Shown here piece by piece: positions 24,081 to 35,020 of a DNA stretch of 64,000 nucleotides. The position numbers and the translations under genes were made by a program. The DNA is from Guadua angustifolia (lineage: Eukaryota; Streptophyta; Magnoliopsida; Poales; Poaceae), in NCBI GenBank assembly GCA_036346375.1, contig CM070520.1, positions 51,726,198 through 51,790,197 on the forward strand, written 5' to 3'. Position 1 is the stretch's first letter, and each line of letters opens with the position of its first letter. The notes under the pieces were generated by a model. The model had not been told where the DNA came from. It searched no databases and worked only from the letters and a program-made list of their open reading frames with translations.

Positions 24081-25404
24081 AATTTTGTTTCATTTATATG
24101 TTTTATTTCTTTGCAACTCAATTTTTTACTAACATTCCATTCATATAGATCGAACATGACATTTTTGCAACAATGGAAGAACGATAAAGTTATGTCTATG
24201 TCTACTCCACAACTTCAATTGAAAGGTATTAGAATATAAATAGTGTTGACATGTGAATAGTAGTAAAATTGTGAATGATATTGCTATGTGATTATGTAAA
24301 TGCCTATATTTGCATTTGTTTGATTGATATGTGAATAGTATTGCAATAAAAGATTATTTGTTGATATATTATTGCTAAATATCTAATTTATAACTTTCAA
24401 TTATCTAAAATATAGCAAAGGTCATGTCAAATTTTTTTCATATTTAGGAGAGATAATACCATTTTTGTATTTTTACATACCTTTTTATATATTTATTACA
24501 TTTTTCTATTTTTTAGCCTTCATTGGATTTTTACAAATTTTACAATATTTTTTTTGCAAATTTTCTTTTTTCTTTTACATTTTCCTAATTTTTTCCAACC
24601 GATTCGGTTTCAGATTTCGACAAAAATTGCTCGATTTTGGTCAAAAACCAAGTGGAAAAACCGCAGTTTTTGCTTGTCAGTTTAACTAGTTTTCAAATTG
24701 ATTTGAATTTTCATATCATTTGGTTTTTCATAGTTTTTGGTACCATTGGGGTTGTGAAAACTAGCCCCAAGATTAGAAGTGTGAGCATTTTAAGCCGAAA
24801 CCGAGATTATCGAACAATTAACCGATTATTTGGTTTATTAGGTTTTCGATTTTCGATTCGGTTTTGTTTTGATATAATTCGGTTTTTGGTTATTGGTTCG
24901 GTTTTTCGCTTTCAAAAACCGAAATAACCAAATAACTTAGAATAAGCGCATATCTAATACTACTTTTATAATATTCTTCCTAAAGTCACTAAATAATTCT
25001 CATGTTATAATACATTTATGCATATGTTTAGTATATTCATATGTTCTATTATGCTTATATTGTAATGACATATGAATATTGTGTGGGTTTATCCATACTT
25101 TGTGTTGCAATATGAGAAGGACTAAATCTAATCTACCTAATGCTATTCATATTTAGTTAGCAAAAAACCGAATTAACCGAACCGAAATATTTAGGTTAAT
25201 TGATTCGGTTTTTTATTTTGGCGAAAATTGGTTTCGATTTTCAAAAACCGAATTATTTTAAAACCGAAAAAAAAACGAACCGATTAAACCGAAAAAACCG
25301 AATGCCCACCCCTACCCAAGATGATTTTTCAACACAGTCACACAATAATAACAATATTGACGCTAAAACTCAGTTTGGAACAAAAATAAATTGACATCAG
25401 CTTT

Positions 25405-25606
25405 AGGGCCTGTTTGTTTTAGTTTTGAATTCTCTAAAAGTTTATTTTGGATTATGGTTGTAGAGAAGCTGATTCTCCAAAATCTAGAATCCAAAAGTAT
25501 ATATGAAGTAGATTATGGATTCTAGTGTATATGGGTGAAATTTGGATTGTGAAAATCGGAATCGCTTTTGTTTTATTCTAGAATCCAGAATCAAAAGTCA
25601 AACAGG
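25405..25606. mobile_element. Candidate MITE
   Basis: The ends read GGGCCTGTTTGTTTTAG and TCAAACAGGCTC, inverted and similar. The interior repeats AATCCAGAATC/GGATTCTAG-type phrases in both orientations. TTA precedes the left end; a matching right duplication was not clear. Confidence 0.45.
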
Positions 25607-26647
25607 CTCTCTTTGTTTTTTATTTAGAGAAATTGATTGCTGATTTTTTTTAGGGATAGAATCCAGAATCAAAAGCTAAAATACACAAGCTCTCAAGGCA
25701 TTTGATTATTTACCACACTAAATTAGTGAAATTGATTGATGATTTGTCAAGCAATGTCTAGTCCTCATTATATCTCAAAAGTCCGACGAAATTCTTGTAA
25801 ATATATTTTTTCTAATAAGAAACGCCAAAAAAGAGTGATACCAAATATTTTTAGGAAAAATAGACCGGAAGAAGAACGAGAAAGCTCCAACTCCTTCCTT
25901 CCTCCCTCCTTCCTCGTCACCAATGGAGAAAGCCGTAGACACGACCTGACCTATCAATCCCGGCACTGTCCTTCCCCAAATCTTCCCCTTCACCGAACCA
26001 ACATCGCCTTTTACCATTTCCACCCCAAAAATCAAAGGAAAAGTAGAGATTTGCAACTCCTATCATCGTCGCCGTCGTCGTCATCATCGCATCCCATTGG
26101 AAGCCCCCCAAAAAAATCCTATAAAAAATGGATGGAGCCATCACCAGCACCACCAAGATCCTGTCCTTTCGTGCGAGCCCCGCATCATCCAACTTGTAGC
26201 TCCACGCAAAATAAAGAGGCCAATCCTTTCTTTCTGCTCTTTTTTTTTTTGGGCAAGATTGCATCTTCCCTATGTGACACCTGAGAAAGTGAGAGCAAAA
26301 TTTCTTCTCTTTATTGCATTTTTTTTCTCTTCTGGCTTGGTCATAAACCTCCCATAAAGCTTTGTTTCTTGGCTCTTAATCTCATCGGCAGGGTTCGTTT
26401 CCCCGAGAATCGCCAGAGCCCCACTCCAAGATCCCAAACTTTGTGTGTTCTTCCATCGCAATCCGCAGAAATCCCGGGAGGAAGCGCAGAAATCTCTATC
26501 TGAGGTGAGTAAGCTTCTTTTTTTGACCAGTTCTTGATCGCATCCCACCGCCGTGTCCCCAAATCCCTAACCTTTCCTCGTTTCTTGATCCAAGGTGTCG
26601 CGGCGTCCGTACAGTTCTTGATCAGGGTGCACGCCGGGGACTCGCAA

Positions 26648-29600
26648 ATGCAGCCGGACCCGAGCGGTAACCCCAACGCCAAGGCGAAGGCGAAGCTGCC
26701 GCCGCCGGTGACGGCGCAGGCGGTGGGGCGACCGGCTTCGGTGCTACCGCACAAGACAGCGAACGTCCGCGACCACTACCGCATCGGGAAGAAGCTGGGG
26801 CAGGGGCAGTTCGGCACGACGTACCAGTGCGTGGGCAAGGCGGACGGCGGCGAGTACGCCTGCAAGTCCATCCCCAAGCGCAAGCTGCTGTGCCGCGAGG
26901 ACTACGAGGACGTCTGGCGCGAGATCCAGATCATGCATCACCTCTCCGAGCATCCCAACGTCGTCCGCATCCGCGGCGCCTACGAGGACGCGCTCTTCGT
27001 GCACATTGTCATGGAGCTCTGCGCCGGCGGCGAGCTCTTCGACCGCATCGTCGCCAAGGGCCACTACAGCGAGCGTGCGGCCGCGCAGCTCATCAGGACG
27101 ATCGTTGGGGTCGTGGAGGGTTGCCACTCCCTCGGCGTCATGCACCGGGACCTCAAGCCGGAGAACTTCCTGTTCGCGAGCACCGCCGAGGATGCACCAG
27201 TCAAGGCCACCGACTTTGGGCTTTCCATGTTCTACAAACCCGGTTTGTTTGTTTGTTTGCTTTACATTGCTCGAATTTGGCAGGCAATTCGGCGTTGCTT
27301 ATTTTTCATATTGTCAGTTCTTGATCTAAGGATGGCCTCTCAGGCTCTCATGTGTAGTACTTTGTGTTTCTATTGGGATTACCTGCTCATGTTGCATTAA
27401 AATGACCACTTGGAGCTTTGTTGATGGCATTTTATGATCAAGTCAATTGAATGCTTGTCCCAAATGATCATGACGTTGGCTTTTCTATGATAATGGGAGG
27501 AGAGGGTATTGAAACCATGTGGGACTTCTAGCTGGAAATGAGAATCAGAGCGAGTTACTGAAATTGTTAAGTTCAAAACTGCCAGAAACAGCTCCTAGTA
27601 GTGATGTTGATGTGAATGGTAAGAGGGTAGTGCTTGTGTGGTTTATCTTGTAAACTTTGAAGCTTGAAGGCATGCCAGAACTTGTCTTCTTTGTATATTA
27701 TGATAGTTGCAAGTAAGTAGTAATTTTGGAAAGGAACCGCATACTTTTGTAATGTTCTTAAGATTACTATTAGTAATCTTGGCATGGGTGGGAAAAGAAT
27801 TGCGTTCCTGTAGCCAGCCATGTCCAGGTCAAGGAAAATTTAGATACTGTGGGATATGGGATTGTTGCAAGTTATTAAATTTGTAGCAAGAGCTTGTAAA
27901 ATGCATGGTAATATCCATTACTACCACTATCATGAATCTAGTTATTCTTCTAGAACCCAGTCTTGGTTTGATATTTTTTATCTGGTATTTGCACGCTGCT
28001 TTGTGAATTTTGACTTAGTTTGCTAGAAACTTATCTTTGATTCGCACTAAAGTTTATTGAAGTGTTCATCTCCATTTCCTCAGGCGATAGATTCTCTGAT
28101 GTTGTTGGGAGCCCCTACTATGTTGCACCTGAGGTGCTTCAGAAATGCTATGGTCCAGAAGCTGATGTCTGGAGCGCTGGGGTGATTCTGTACATTTTGC
28201 TATGTGGTGTTCCCCCATTTTGGGCTGGTAAACTCTTTCCCATTAAGCCATCAAGTTAGTAGGTGTATCCAAATTCTCATGTTTTCCATTGTCATGTCTG
28301 CTTTTTTCCTCTCAGAAACTGAAGCAGGAATATTTAGACAAATCCTTCGAGGCAAACTTGATTTTGAGTCTGAACCCTGGCCTAGTATCTCTGACAGCGC
28401 TAAAGATCTGGTCCGTAATATGCTTAATCGGGATCCTAAAAAGCGACTCACTGCTCATGAGGTTCTTTGTAAGTCAACCCCCTACCTCTCACTCAACCTG
28501 TGTGTTTGCATGCCACGTAGGATATCTTTTTTATTTTTTCTCTCATAATGGCATTGCCTATGTCAGGTCACCCATGGATTGTTGATGATGCTGTGGCGCC
28601 TGATAAGCCTATTGATTCTGCTGTTTTGTCAAGGCTGAAGCATTTTTCAGCAATGAACAAGCTCAAGAAGATGGCATTGAGGGTATGGAGAATTACTTAT
28701 CCCTTTGTAAACGCAGTAGCTGATTCTGCCCCTTTTGGGTGTAATGCATAGTTCATCGCTAAGTTAGTACCTCAATATTTCATGCTTCATTTCAATTACT
28801 GTTAGCATTACCTTAATTTTTTGATATAAATATACCAAAGTCAATTATACATGCCTCTTTGTACCAATCCTGTGTGTAGGAATCCCACATTTAACTCGAG
28901 TAGTTTTAAGATCATGCATCTTCAGAGTTCAAAGGATACCACTCAGTATTGCTTTTATTCTGTAACCATATGTGTTTAGTAAAGGGAGTGACCAGGCCTC
29001 TTGATGTGTTCTTCTCTCTATTTCTCCACCATGTTCACCAACTTTGTTCGGCCCAGTTGTTTTTCTGATATTTAGAATGATTTTGTTCATATCCATGTTA
29101 CCAAAGCAGAACAATGTTGCATATGAGACATGAGTTAGTGGATTGATCTTGTTCTTAGGTCTCCCATCTTTTTGTCATTTGTTTGGAAATTTGACAACAC
29201 AAAACGTTTGGACCCTTAATGCATTGTAGAGATTGCAGGATTTCCCAAATACTTGATACAGAATGTGCAACCTGCAATGGTCATCTTGAGCTGTTGACAT
29301 ACTATAACCTTTCTTTTCGTTTTTGCAGGTTATTGCTGAAAGCCTCTCTGAGGAGGAGATTGGAGGCCTAAAGGAGCTGTTCAAAATGATTGATACTGAC
29401 AATAGTGGAACTATAACATTCGATGAGTTGAAGGATGGCTTGAAAAGGGTGGGCTCCGAATTAACAGAACATGAAATCCAGGCTTTAATGGAAGCAGTAA
29501 GTGCTTCTTTACGAGTTGATCCTTCATTCAAAAAGAGAGCATATTACATTCTGTGGATAGTATGTACTATGGGTATTGTAATGTTATTTGCTGTCCATTT

Positions 29601-30063
29601 GTTTCAGGCTGATATCGACAATAATGGAACCATCGACTATGGTGAATTCATTGCAGCTACACTGCACATGAATAAACTAGAGAGGGAGGAGAACTTGGTG
29701 TCAGCATTCTCATTTTTTGACAAAGATGGAAGTGGCTTTATAACCATTGATGAGCTGTCACAAGCATGCCAGCAATTTGGCCTTGATGATGTTCACCTTG
29801 AGGATATGATCAAAGATGTTGATCAGAACAATGTAAGTCTTCTCGATACTTAATCTACTCTGTTCATCACCATTTTGGTTCCATTATCTACTTGGTTGTC
29901 CCTTTTTTTAAAATTTATGTACCGTTTTCAGGATGGGCAGATTGATTACAGCGAGTTTACGGCGATGATGAGAAAGGGCAATGCTGGTGCAGCAGGAAGG
30001 AGAACCATGAGGAACAGTTTGCATGTGAATCTTGGTGACATCTTGAATCCCAGCAAAAGCTGA
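26648..30063 (+). CDS. CPK: Calcium-dependent protein kinase (CDPK/CPK), intact
   Basis: Coding exons: 26648–27242, 28084–28227, 28316–28468, 28567–28682, 29329–29496, 29608–29832 and 29932–30063. All introns are GT–AG and the product is 510 aa. Seen: a glycine loop GQGQFG (51–56), catalytic Lys73, HRDLK (166–170), DFG (189–191) and APE (213–215). An autoinhibitory/junction segment lies at about 305–336. Four canonical EF-hand loops follow (358–369, 394–405, 430–441, 464–475). Known for the family: calcium binding releases the junction from the kinase, which then phosphorylates Ser/Thr targets in stress and hormone signalling. The start MQPDPSG lacks Gly2, so N-myristoylation and the usual membrane anchoring are not expected. 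Exon 1 is very GC-rich and later exons AT-richer, the usual grass gradient. A 5' UTR intron probably runs from 26505 to about 26614. The sequence resembles the cereal ZmCPK11-like group from memory; I do not assign an exact orthologue number. Confidence 0.97.
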
Positions 30064-31626
30064 CTTGCACGGGAAGGCCATGCCAGGTGGATGCCATTGT
30101 CTAAAGTTTTTGCATGCCTCATCAGCTGGACTAATCTTAAGAGGAGGACACGTTGTTTAGTGATTGCCCCTTGGTGTTACTGAGATGCTGAAGAATTTTC
30201 GTAGTAATAGCTAGAGGGGATTGAAATTGGCATCATGTGGTATCCTTGTAACCGAAATCCACCTTAGATGCTGGAGATACGATGAACTGCCTATATGTAT
30301 TCCTGTTGTTGTAGGTTGAACATTGTTGATAGTTGGGATTATGTTCGTAGCACTACCTCTATTGTCAATTTTCAGCGTAGGTTGATGCTAAAAGTCACCC
30401 TTGCTTTAAAATTTTCAGGTCTTGCTTTTATGCGGTGACAACTTATTATAACATAAGTGTGCAAATTATTTTTAAATCAAATTTAAACATGAAATAATAC
30501 ATTATTAAAAACATGAGATTAGCCGTTAGATTTTGATTAATTAGCCGTATAAAAATCAAAGATCAAAATCTAGCTGAGATTTTGGAAATCTTGGCTGAAA
30601 TTTCGGATTTTGATTGGGGCTGAGATTTCAAATTTTGGCAAGATAAAAAAAGTTAAAAATTTTCAAATTGCTACAGTGATTTTGGGATTTTTCAGTGAGA
30701 TTTTGGTTAATTTCATCAAAATTTCAGCTTTTTGGACCAAGATGGCCACAAATTTAATCGGTTTTCATGTTTATATGATTGGATTTTGTACCAATTTTTT
30801 GTGGTTAATTATAAAACCTTTTCTGAGGAATACATGTGAAAATTTTGTAAAAAAAATATATATACAAATTATGTAACCATAACCCTAAATCCTGACTTGG
30901 TTTTCGGGGAATTTTGATGAGATTTCATGTTTTTTTTAACCGAGATGATCACAAATTCGATTGGTTTTCGTGTTTTTATGACCTAGCTACCTGGGGTGAG
31001 GAGGATTCATGGTAGGGTAGCAACTGTCATTTTAGAAAACTTTGGCACTGTTCTGTGAGATAAGATGGCTGGTGAAAAATAGAGGATGACAAAGATGGCA
31101 TAAAAGAACTTTGGCATTGTTCCGTGAGATAAGATGACAGGTGAAAAATAGAGGATGACAAAGATGACATAAAAGAAAGATTAACTTACAAGTTTCCAAT
31201 GACACTTGCAATAGTATACCCAAAATTTAAGTGCTTTTGCTATGCCTATAACAAATCTTTATTTAGGTTTCCTTAAGAGTACCACAAAGGTGAGTGCAGA
31301 ACTCTTTTCATCATTTGTATATAAACAGGCAGGAAAAAACAATAAACTTGCTTACATTAATCATAAGATACATATACAAATACTCAGATATCCGAGACTC
31401 TTAGGGTGTTTTATGTGAAAATACTTAGTATTTGCATTTAAACAGATAAAAAATATAGATAAATGTTTGCATGATTTTTTTTAAAAAAAATTTCTAGTTT
31501 TTTAAGCCTCGGAGACCCATTCACGTGGGCTGAAACCCAGATTAACGATGTGTGTGGGCCGTTTGGTCCTGGAGCCCGCTAAGAAATTTGGGTCCGTTCA
31601 TATCTGAAGGACCCATCCAAAACCAC
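30064..31626. other. CDPK 3' UTR and intergenic sequence
   Basis: The CDPK 3' UTR probably covers about 30064–30360. The rest is AT-rich with no domain or exon, apart from the tandem duplication at 31038–31175. A short upstream ATG frame (31548) precedes the next gene and may lie in its 5' UTR. Confidence 0.5.
31038..31175. repeat. Tandem duplication of a 69-bp unit
   Basis: Two copies (31038–31106 and 31107–31175) begin AACTTTGGCA and contain GTGAAAAATAGAGGATGAC. They differ at only a few bases, which suggests a recent duplication. Confidence 0.9.
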
Positions 31627-33081
31627 ATGCAAACCTTCTCAAGTGTTCCCCCAATGCCGCCGCCGCCGCGACTCCTCGCCGGCGGCGATCACCACCCGCC
31701 CCCCACCTCTCCCTTATCCCCGGAGCACCCTCTCCACTCCGCGCACCTCCTTCTCCCCTCCCCCTCTCCGTCCCCTTCCGACCTCTCCTCCCCGCACCTC
31801 CCCCTCGCCCTCGCCTTCTCCTTCCTCACCCACCCCTCCCCTCTCCCGCGCCGCCTCCTCGTCGTCCTACACGCCGCCGGCGCCCGCTTCCCCTCATTCT
31901 ACCCCGCCTTCGCCTCCGCCCTTCTCTCCCTCCCCTTCCCTCTCCTCCTCCCCCACCCCCGCACTCGCCTCCTCCTCGCCGTCGCCGAGCTCGCCCGCGC
32001 CGCGGCGCCGGGGTTCCCGCCCCTCCTTGTCTCCCTCCTCCGCCGCGTGCCCTTCCCCGGCGACGCCCGCCTCCTCGAGCTCCTCCACGAGCACTCCTCC
32101 TTCCTTGCCGCCGAGGAGCCCCAGCTCCTCGCCTCCGCCGTCTTCGCCTTCCTCCGCCTCCTCGCCAAGAATCGCCTCACTCCGGTCCCGAGGAGTGTCG
32201 AGTGCAGGAATTGCGAAGAGTGCAAGAATGCCAAGAATCTTGAAGAATGCAAGGAAAGGCTGGTGTCTTTCTGCGTCTCGGTGTTGCGGGATCCCGTCCA
32301 AGTGTGTACGCTGATCGGGAGGGACCTTGTGAGGTCGCTCCATGAGCTGGTGCTCGTGCCGGAGTTCCAGGGACTGTGGAAAGACTTGATATTGGGCCAT
32401 GCCATGGTGGACATCTGCCGGACTGGCACGCCAGGTTGGTGCACTACCTTGACCATATCTCCGGAGATGGAGACGCAGCTTCTGTTCATGATGAACAATG
32501 TGAAGTGGGGGGATCAGAAGAGGTACCAGCTGTGGTTTGCAAGGAAGCATTTGATGGTGCCTGGTGGGGAGGAGAGGATACCGGACATTGTTCGGTTCAT
32601 ATGTTGCGGGTACCACCCGACGAACGAGATTATGCAGTCTGGTGTCATTGCCCGCTGGGCTGTCATCGGTTGGTTGCTGACGAGTTGCAGCAAGAGCTAT
32701 GTCCAGGCGAATGCAAAGCTGGCGCTGTTCTATGACTGGCTGTTTTTTGATGAGAGTAAGGGTAATGTCATGAATATTGAGCCCGCAATGCTCTTGATGG
32801 TGAACTCAGCATCTCAGTATACAGATATCACAAACATGCTACTTGAGTTCTTATTTCTTTTGGTTGAGAACTATGAGATGCGGAGGAAGGAGGCGATTGC
32901 TCAGTGTGTAAGGACTGCATTTGCGGTGCTGGTGAAGAAAGGAGTGGTCCCATCATTGGAGCTGTTGACATGCTGTGAGAAGCTATCACCATTGCTGAGG
33001 CAGAAGCTTGTGGCATTTTTATCTAGTACCAGTCCTGCAGAAACTGAAGAAGCTTTCAGGAAACCAATTTGCTCAAACTAG
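31627..33081 (+). CDS. INTS3: Integrator complex subunit 3 homologue
   Basis: A single uninterrupted frame of 484 codons. The first 140 residues or so are Leu/Pro/Ser-rich, from GC-rich codons. The core matches the Ints3 N-terminal domain: a RYQLWFARKHL stretch, then GYHPTNEIMQSGVIARWAVI and GWLLTSC, then NAKLALFYDWLFF followed by NIEPAMLLMVNSA. These line up with the most conserved block of animal INTS3. Known role: Integrator is a nuclear complex that cleaves snRNA 3' ends and terminates promoter-proximal transcription; INTS3 is a non-catalytic scaffold subunit. Two in-frame ATGs compete (31627 and 31654); neither context is clearly better, so the protein may be 475 aa. The animal C-terminal half is absent; I believe plant homologues are similarly short. 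The next frame downstream (to 33292) has no recognisable domain and is not included. Confidence 0.88.
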   Translation: MQTFSSVPPMPPPPRLLAGGDHHPPPTSPLSPEHPLHSAHLLLPSPSPSPSDLSSPHLPLALAFSFLTHPSPLPRRLLVVLHAAGARFPSFYPAFASALLSLPFPLLLPHPRTRLLLAVAELARAAAPGFPPLLVSLLRRVPFPGDARLLELLHEHSSFLAAEEPQLLASAVFAFLRLLAKNRLTPVPRSVECRNCEECKNAKNLEECKERLVSFCVSVLRDPVQVCTLIGRDLVRSLHELVLVPEFQGLWKDLILGHAMVDICRTGTPGWCTTLTISPEMETQLLFMMNNVKWGDQKRYQLWFARKHLMVPGGEERIPDIVRFICCGYHPTNEIMQSGVIARWAVIGWLLTSCSKSYVQANAKLALFYDWLFFDESKGNVMNIEPAMLLMVNSASQYTDITNMLLEFLFLLVENYEMRRKEAIAQCVRTAFAVLVKKGVVPSLELLTCCEKLSPLLRQKLVAFLSSTSPAETEEAFRKPICSN

Positions 33082-34918
33082 AGCTATTTATGGTTGTGCC
33101 ACAGCCCTCTGTGTCGGGAATGAACTCTTCACCGAATTACCACTTATCAGCAATTCCTCCTTCTGGAAGCTTCTAGAAGATCTAGAAAGAGGAATTTCAA
33201 TGCTTTATGGGTATCACAAGGAGTGGACAGAGGTGAAGACATCCTTTGAAGGAGAAAGAAAAAGGAATATGGAGCGTGGGTTTCATCACTAGCTTGCCCA
33301 TGTATCCACATGCCAGGTCCTCACTGACATGTACAAAAGCACATCCAATCACAGGCTGACCCTACCAGTTAAACTACCTCAGAAGTCAACCTCGACCATG
33401 TTCAACTAATACTGATATGTCATAGTATATGGAGAACATGCTGCTTGATTTTTAATTTTTTCTGGTTGAAAACTACAACGAGTTAGAGTTTGCTCAACCT
33501 ACAGTATCTTTATTGGTATGCAGCCGAACAATTGTATTGGGTGCAGCACTGATGGATTATTTCATTGGTTATATGTTCATCTGAAGGGTAGAATACATTT
33601 AACTGATAGATAGACTGAGCTTCTCGTTCCAAATATGAACTGAAGTGCTAGCAGCAGAGGAATATCTCCGGAACTAAGTAAAAAAGCCGAGCTTTTGGAT
33701 GCTATATGTCTGAGACAGAAATATAATAGATTCTGTAAACGATGTCTTCAGATTCAGAGTGTTCTCATGTGTTAGTATTGAGACATCATTGACAGCATCC
33801 TTGTGATGATTGTGATAGTGGACTTTTTTTTTTGGCATGCATACTATTTTCCTATACAAAAGAAGTCTTGTACACCGCAGGTGTCTGTTTGGACGTATTT
33901 CTCCTGAGTTATAGGAATTCATCTGATTTAAATATGCCAGACTTATGTACTTGTAAACATTTTGTAGTTATCAGCTTTTGTTATTCAATAGTAAAATCCC
34001 TTTCATGGTACTCTGTGTCTTTCCTTTTCATGGAGAGCAGTAGGTGCCATATACCAACTTGCTTTCTGATGTCAATGTTTTTGGTGAGCAGTAGAACAAG
34101 ATGGCCAATTTCTGTATTGTTTTTACCCCTCAACGTTTTCAAACATCTTTCACTCTTCAAAAATATGCATATTTATATCCTTGTTTCATGTGCGACACTT
34201 ACTACTACTGCACTGTTAAATTAAATAATGTATGCCATTCAGTAATTTTAGATATCTTAGTAAGGCTTGGGAAAAAAAAGGATGTTTTTTTTTTTGTCGA
34301 AATCATCATATATGAAGGGTCATCATAGATGATCTGAAATACCGCTACATGGTTGGAATCCTCTAGATGGCATTGTTGGCAGGGAGTTGTCAAATTAGTG
34401 GTGATGCTGAAGGAGAAGCAGCACGCTCAGAACCACCATTAGAATGATGTGTGTCGCACAAGGGACCCTGCATGCTACAAACAATTGACAGCTGGAGTTC
34501 TTATCACCAAAAGACTTGACTGAAAAATGTGATGTATTTCATGTAATGGACGATAGCTTGACAAGTCCATGGATGTAATATATCAGGACATCTCCACCGT
34601 CCGAAGACGCCTATGGGCAATAGTTCTTGGTGAAATGCACCCACAGAAACCCAGAATTCTTCATCAGACAGTATCCTTAAGGCCAAGAACATCCAGACAA
34701 TATTTATGGACGACGTAGAGTAAAGAAGAGAATTTTGGTTCTACAAGTTTTACATGGTACACAGAAAAGGGAAAGAAATCATGGAGAAAAGAAGTGCCAG
34801 AACCAGGACAAAGGAGAAGGTGGCAAGAGGATTGGAGCAACCAAAGCATAGCCACTCATGTCCAGGAAGTTAACCTCCACCTCACATCTCATATCCCTTG
34901 TGTGCCCTAGTGGACACC
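33082..34918. other. INTS3 3' region and intergenic sequence
   Basis: No conserved exon was found on either strand. A T-run (33825–33832) and A/T-rich patches are present. The last 100 bp form the aldolase promoter. Confidence 0.5.
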
Positions 34919-34919
34919 C

Positions 34920-34927
34920 TTAAATAT
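34920..34927 (+). promoter_or_regulatory. TATA-like element of the aldolase gene
   Basis: TTAAATAT lies about 94 bp upstream of the aldolase ATG, a plausible distance for a TATA box with a 60–70 nt leader. This is inferred from position only. Confidence 0.45.
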
Positions 34928-35020
34928 GAGCAGCTGCTGCGCTTCTCACCCCCCTAAGGAGAGACTGCAAGCTGTGTCAGAGAGTAGCACTTGATCTCCT
35001 TTCCTTCAGAACCAGAAACA

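Larger units (their letters stand above)
21173..25316. mobile_element. Probable hAT element, degraded and containing other insertions
   Basis: The left end TAGGGTGTGCAACAGG and the inverted right end TAGGGGTGGGCATTCGG resemble hAT termini. Both subterminal zones are rich in CGGTTT/AACCG phrases, and a hAT-type BED zinc finger remnant lies inside. The flanking 8-mers (CTGTACAG and CCCAAGAT) do not match, so the two ends may belong to different copies. A long LTR fragment sits inside at about 21870–23430. Confidence 0.45.

Noticed and set aside
21173..25316. Calling this a clean hAT insertion
   Set aside because: The flanking 8-bp sequences do not match, so it is listed only as probable.
25736..26284. 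Open frame just upstream of the CDPK as a coding gene
   Set aside because: Low-complexity Ser/Pro/Lys-rich peptide overlapping the likely promoter and leader; no domain.
26744..27145. Antisense open frame over CDPK exon 1
   Set aside because: Shadow of the GC-rich kinase exon; no known domain.
31894..32616. Long antisense open frames over the INTS3 gene
   Set aside because: They arise from the GC-rich codons of the sense gene; the sense frame carries the conserved Integrator domain.
33008..33292. Overlapping frame after INTS3 as an extra exon or separate gene
   Set aside because: No similarity to the Integrator C-terminus or any known domain, and no splice site joins it in frame.
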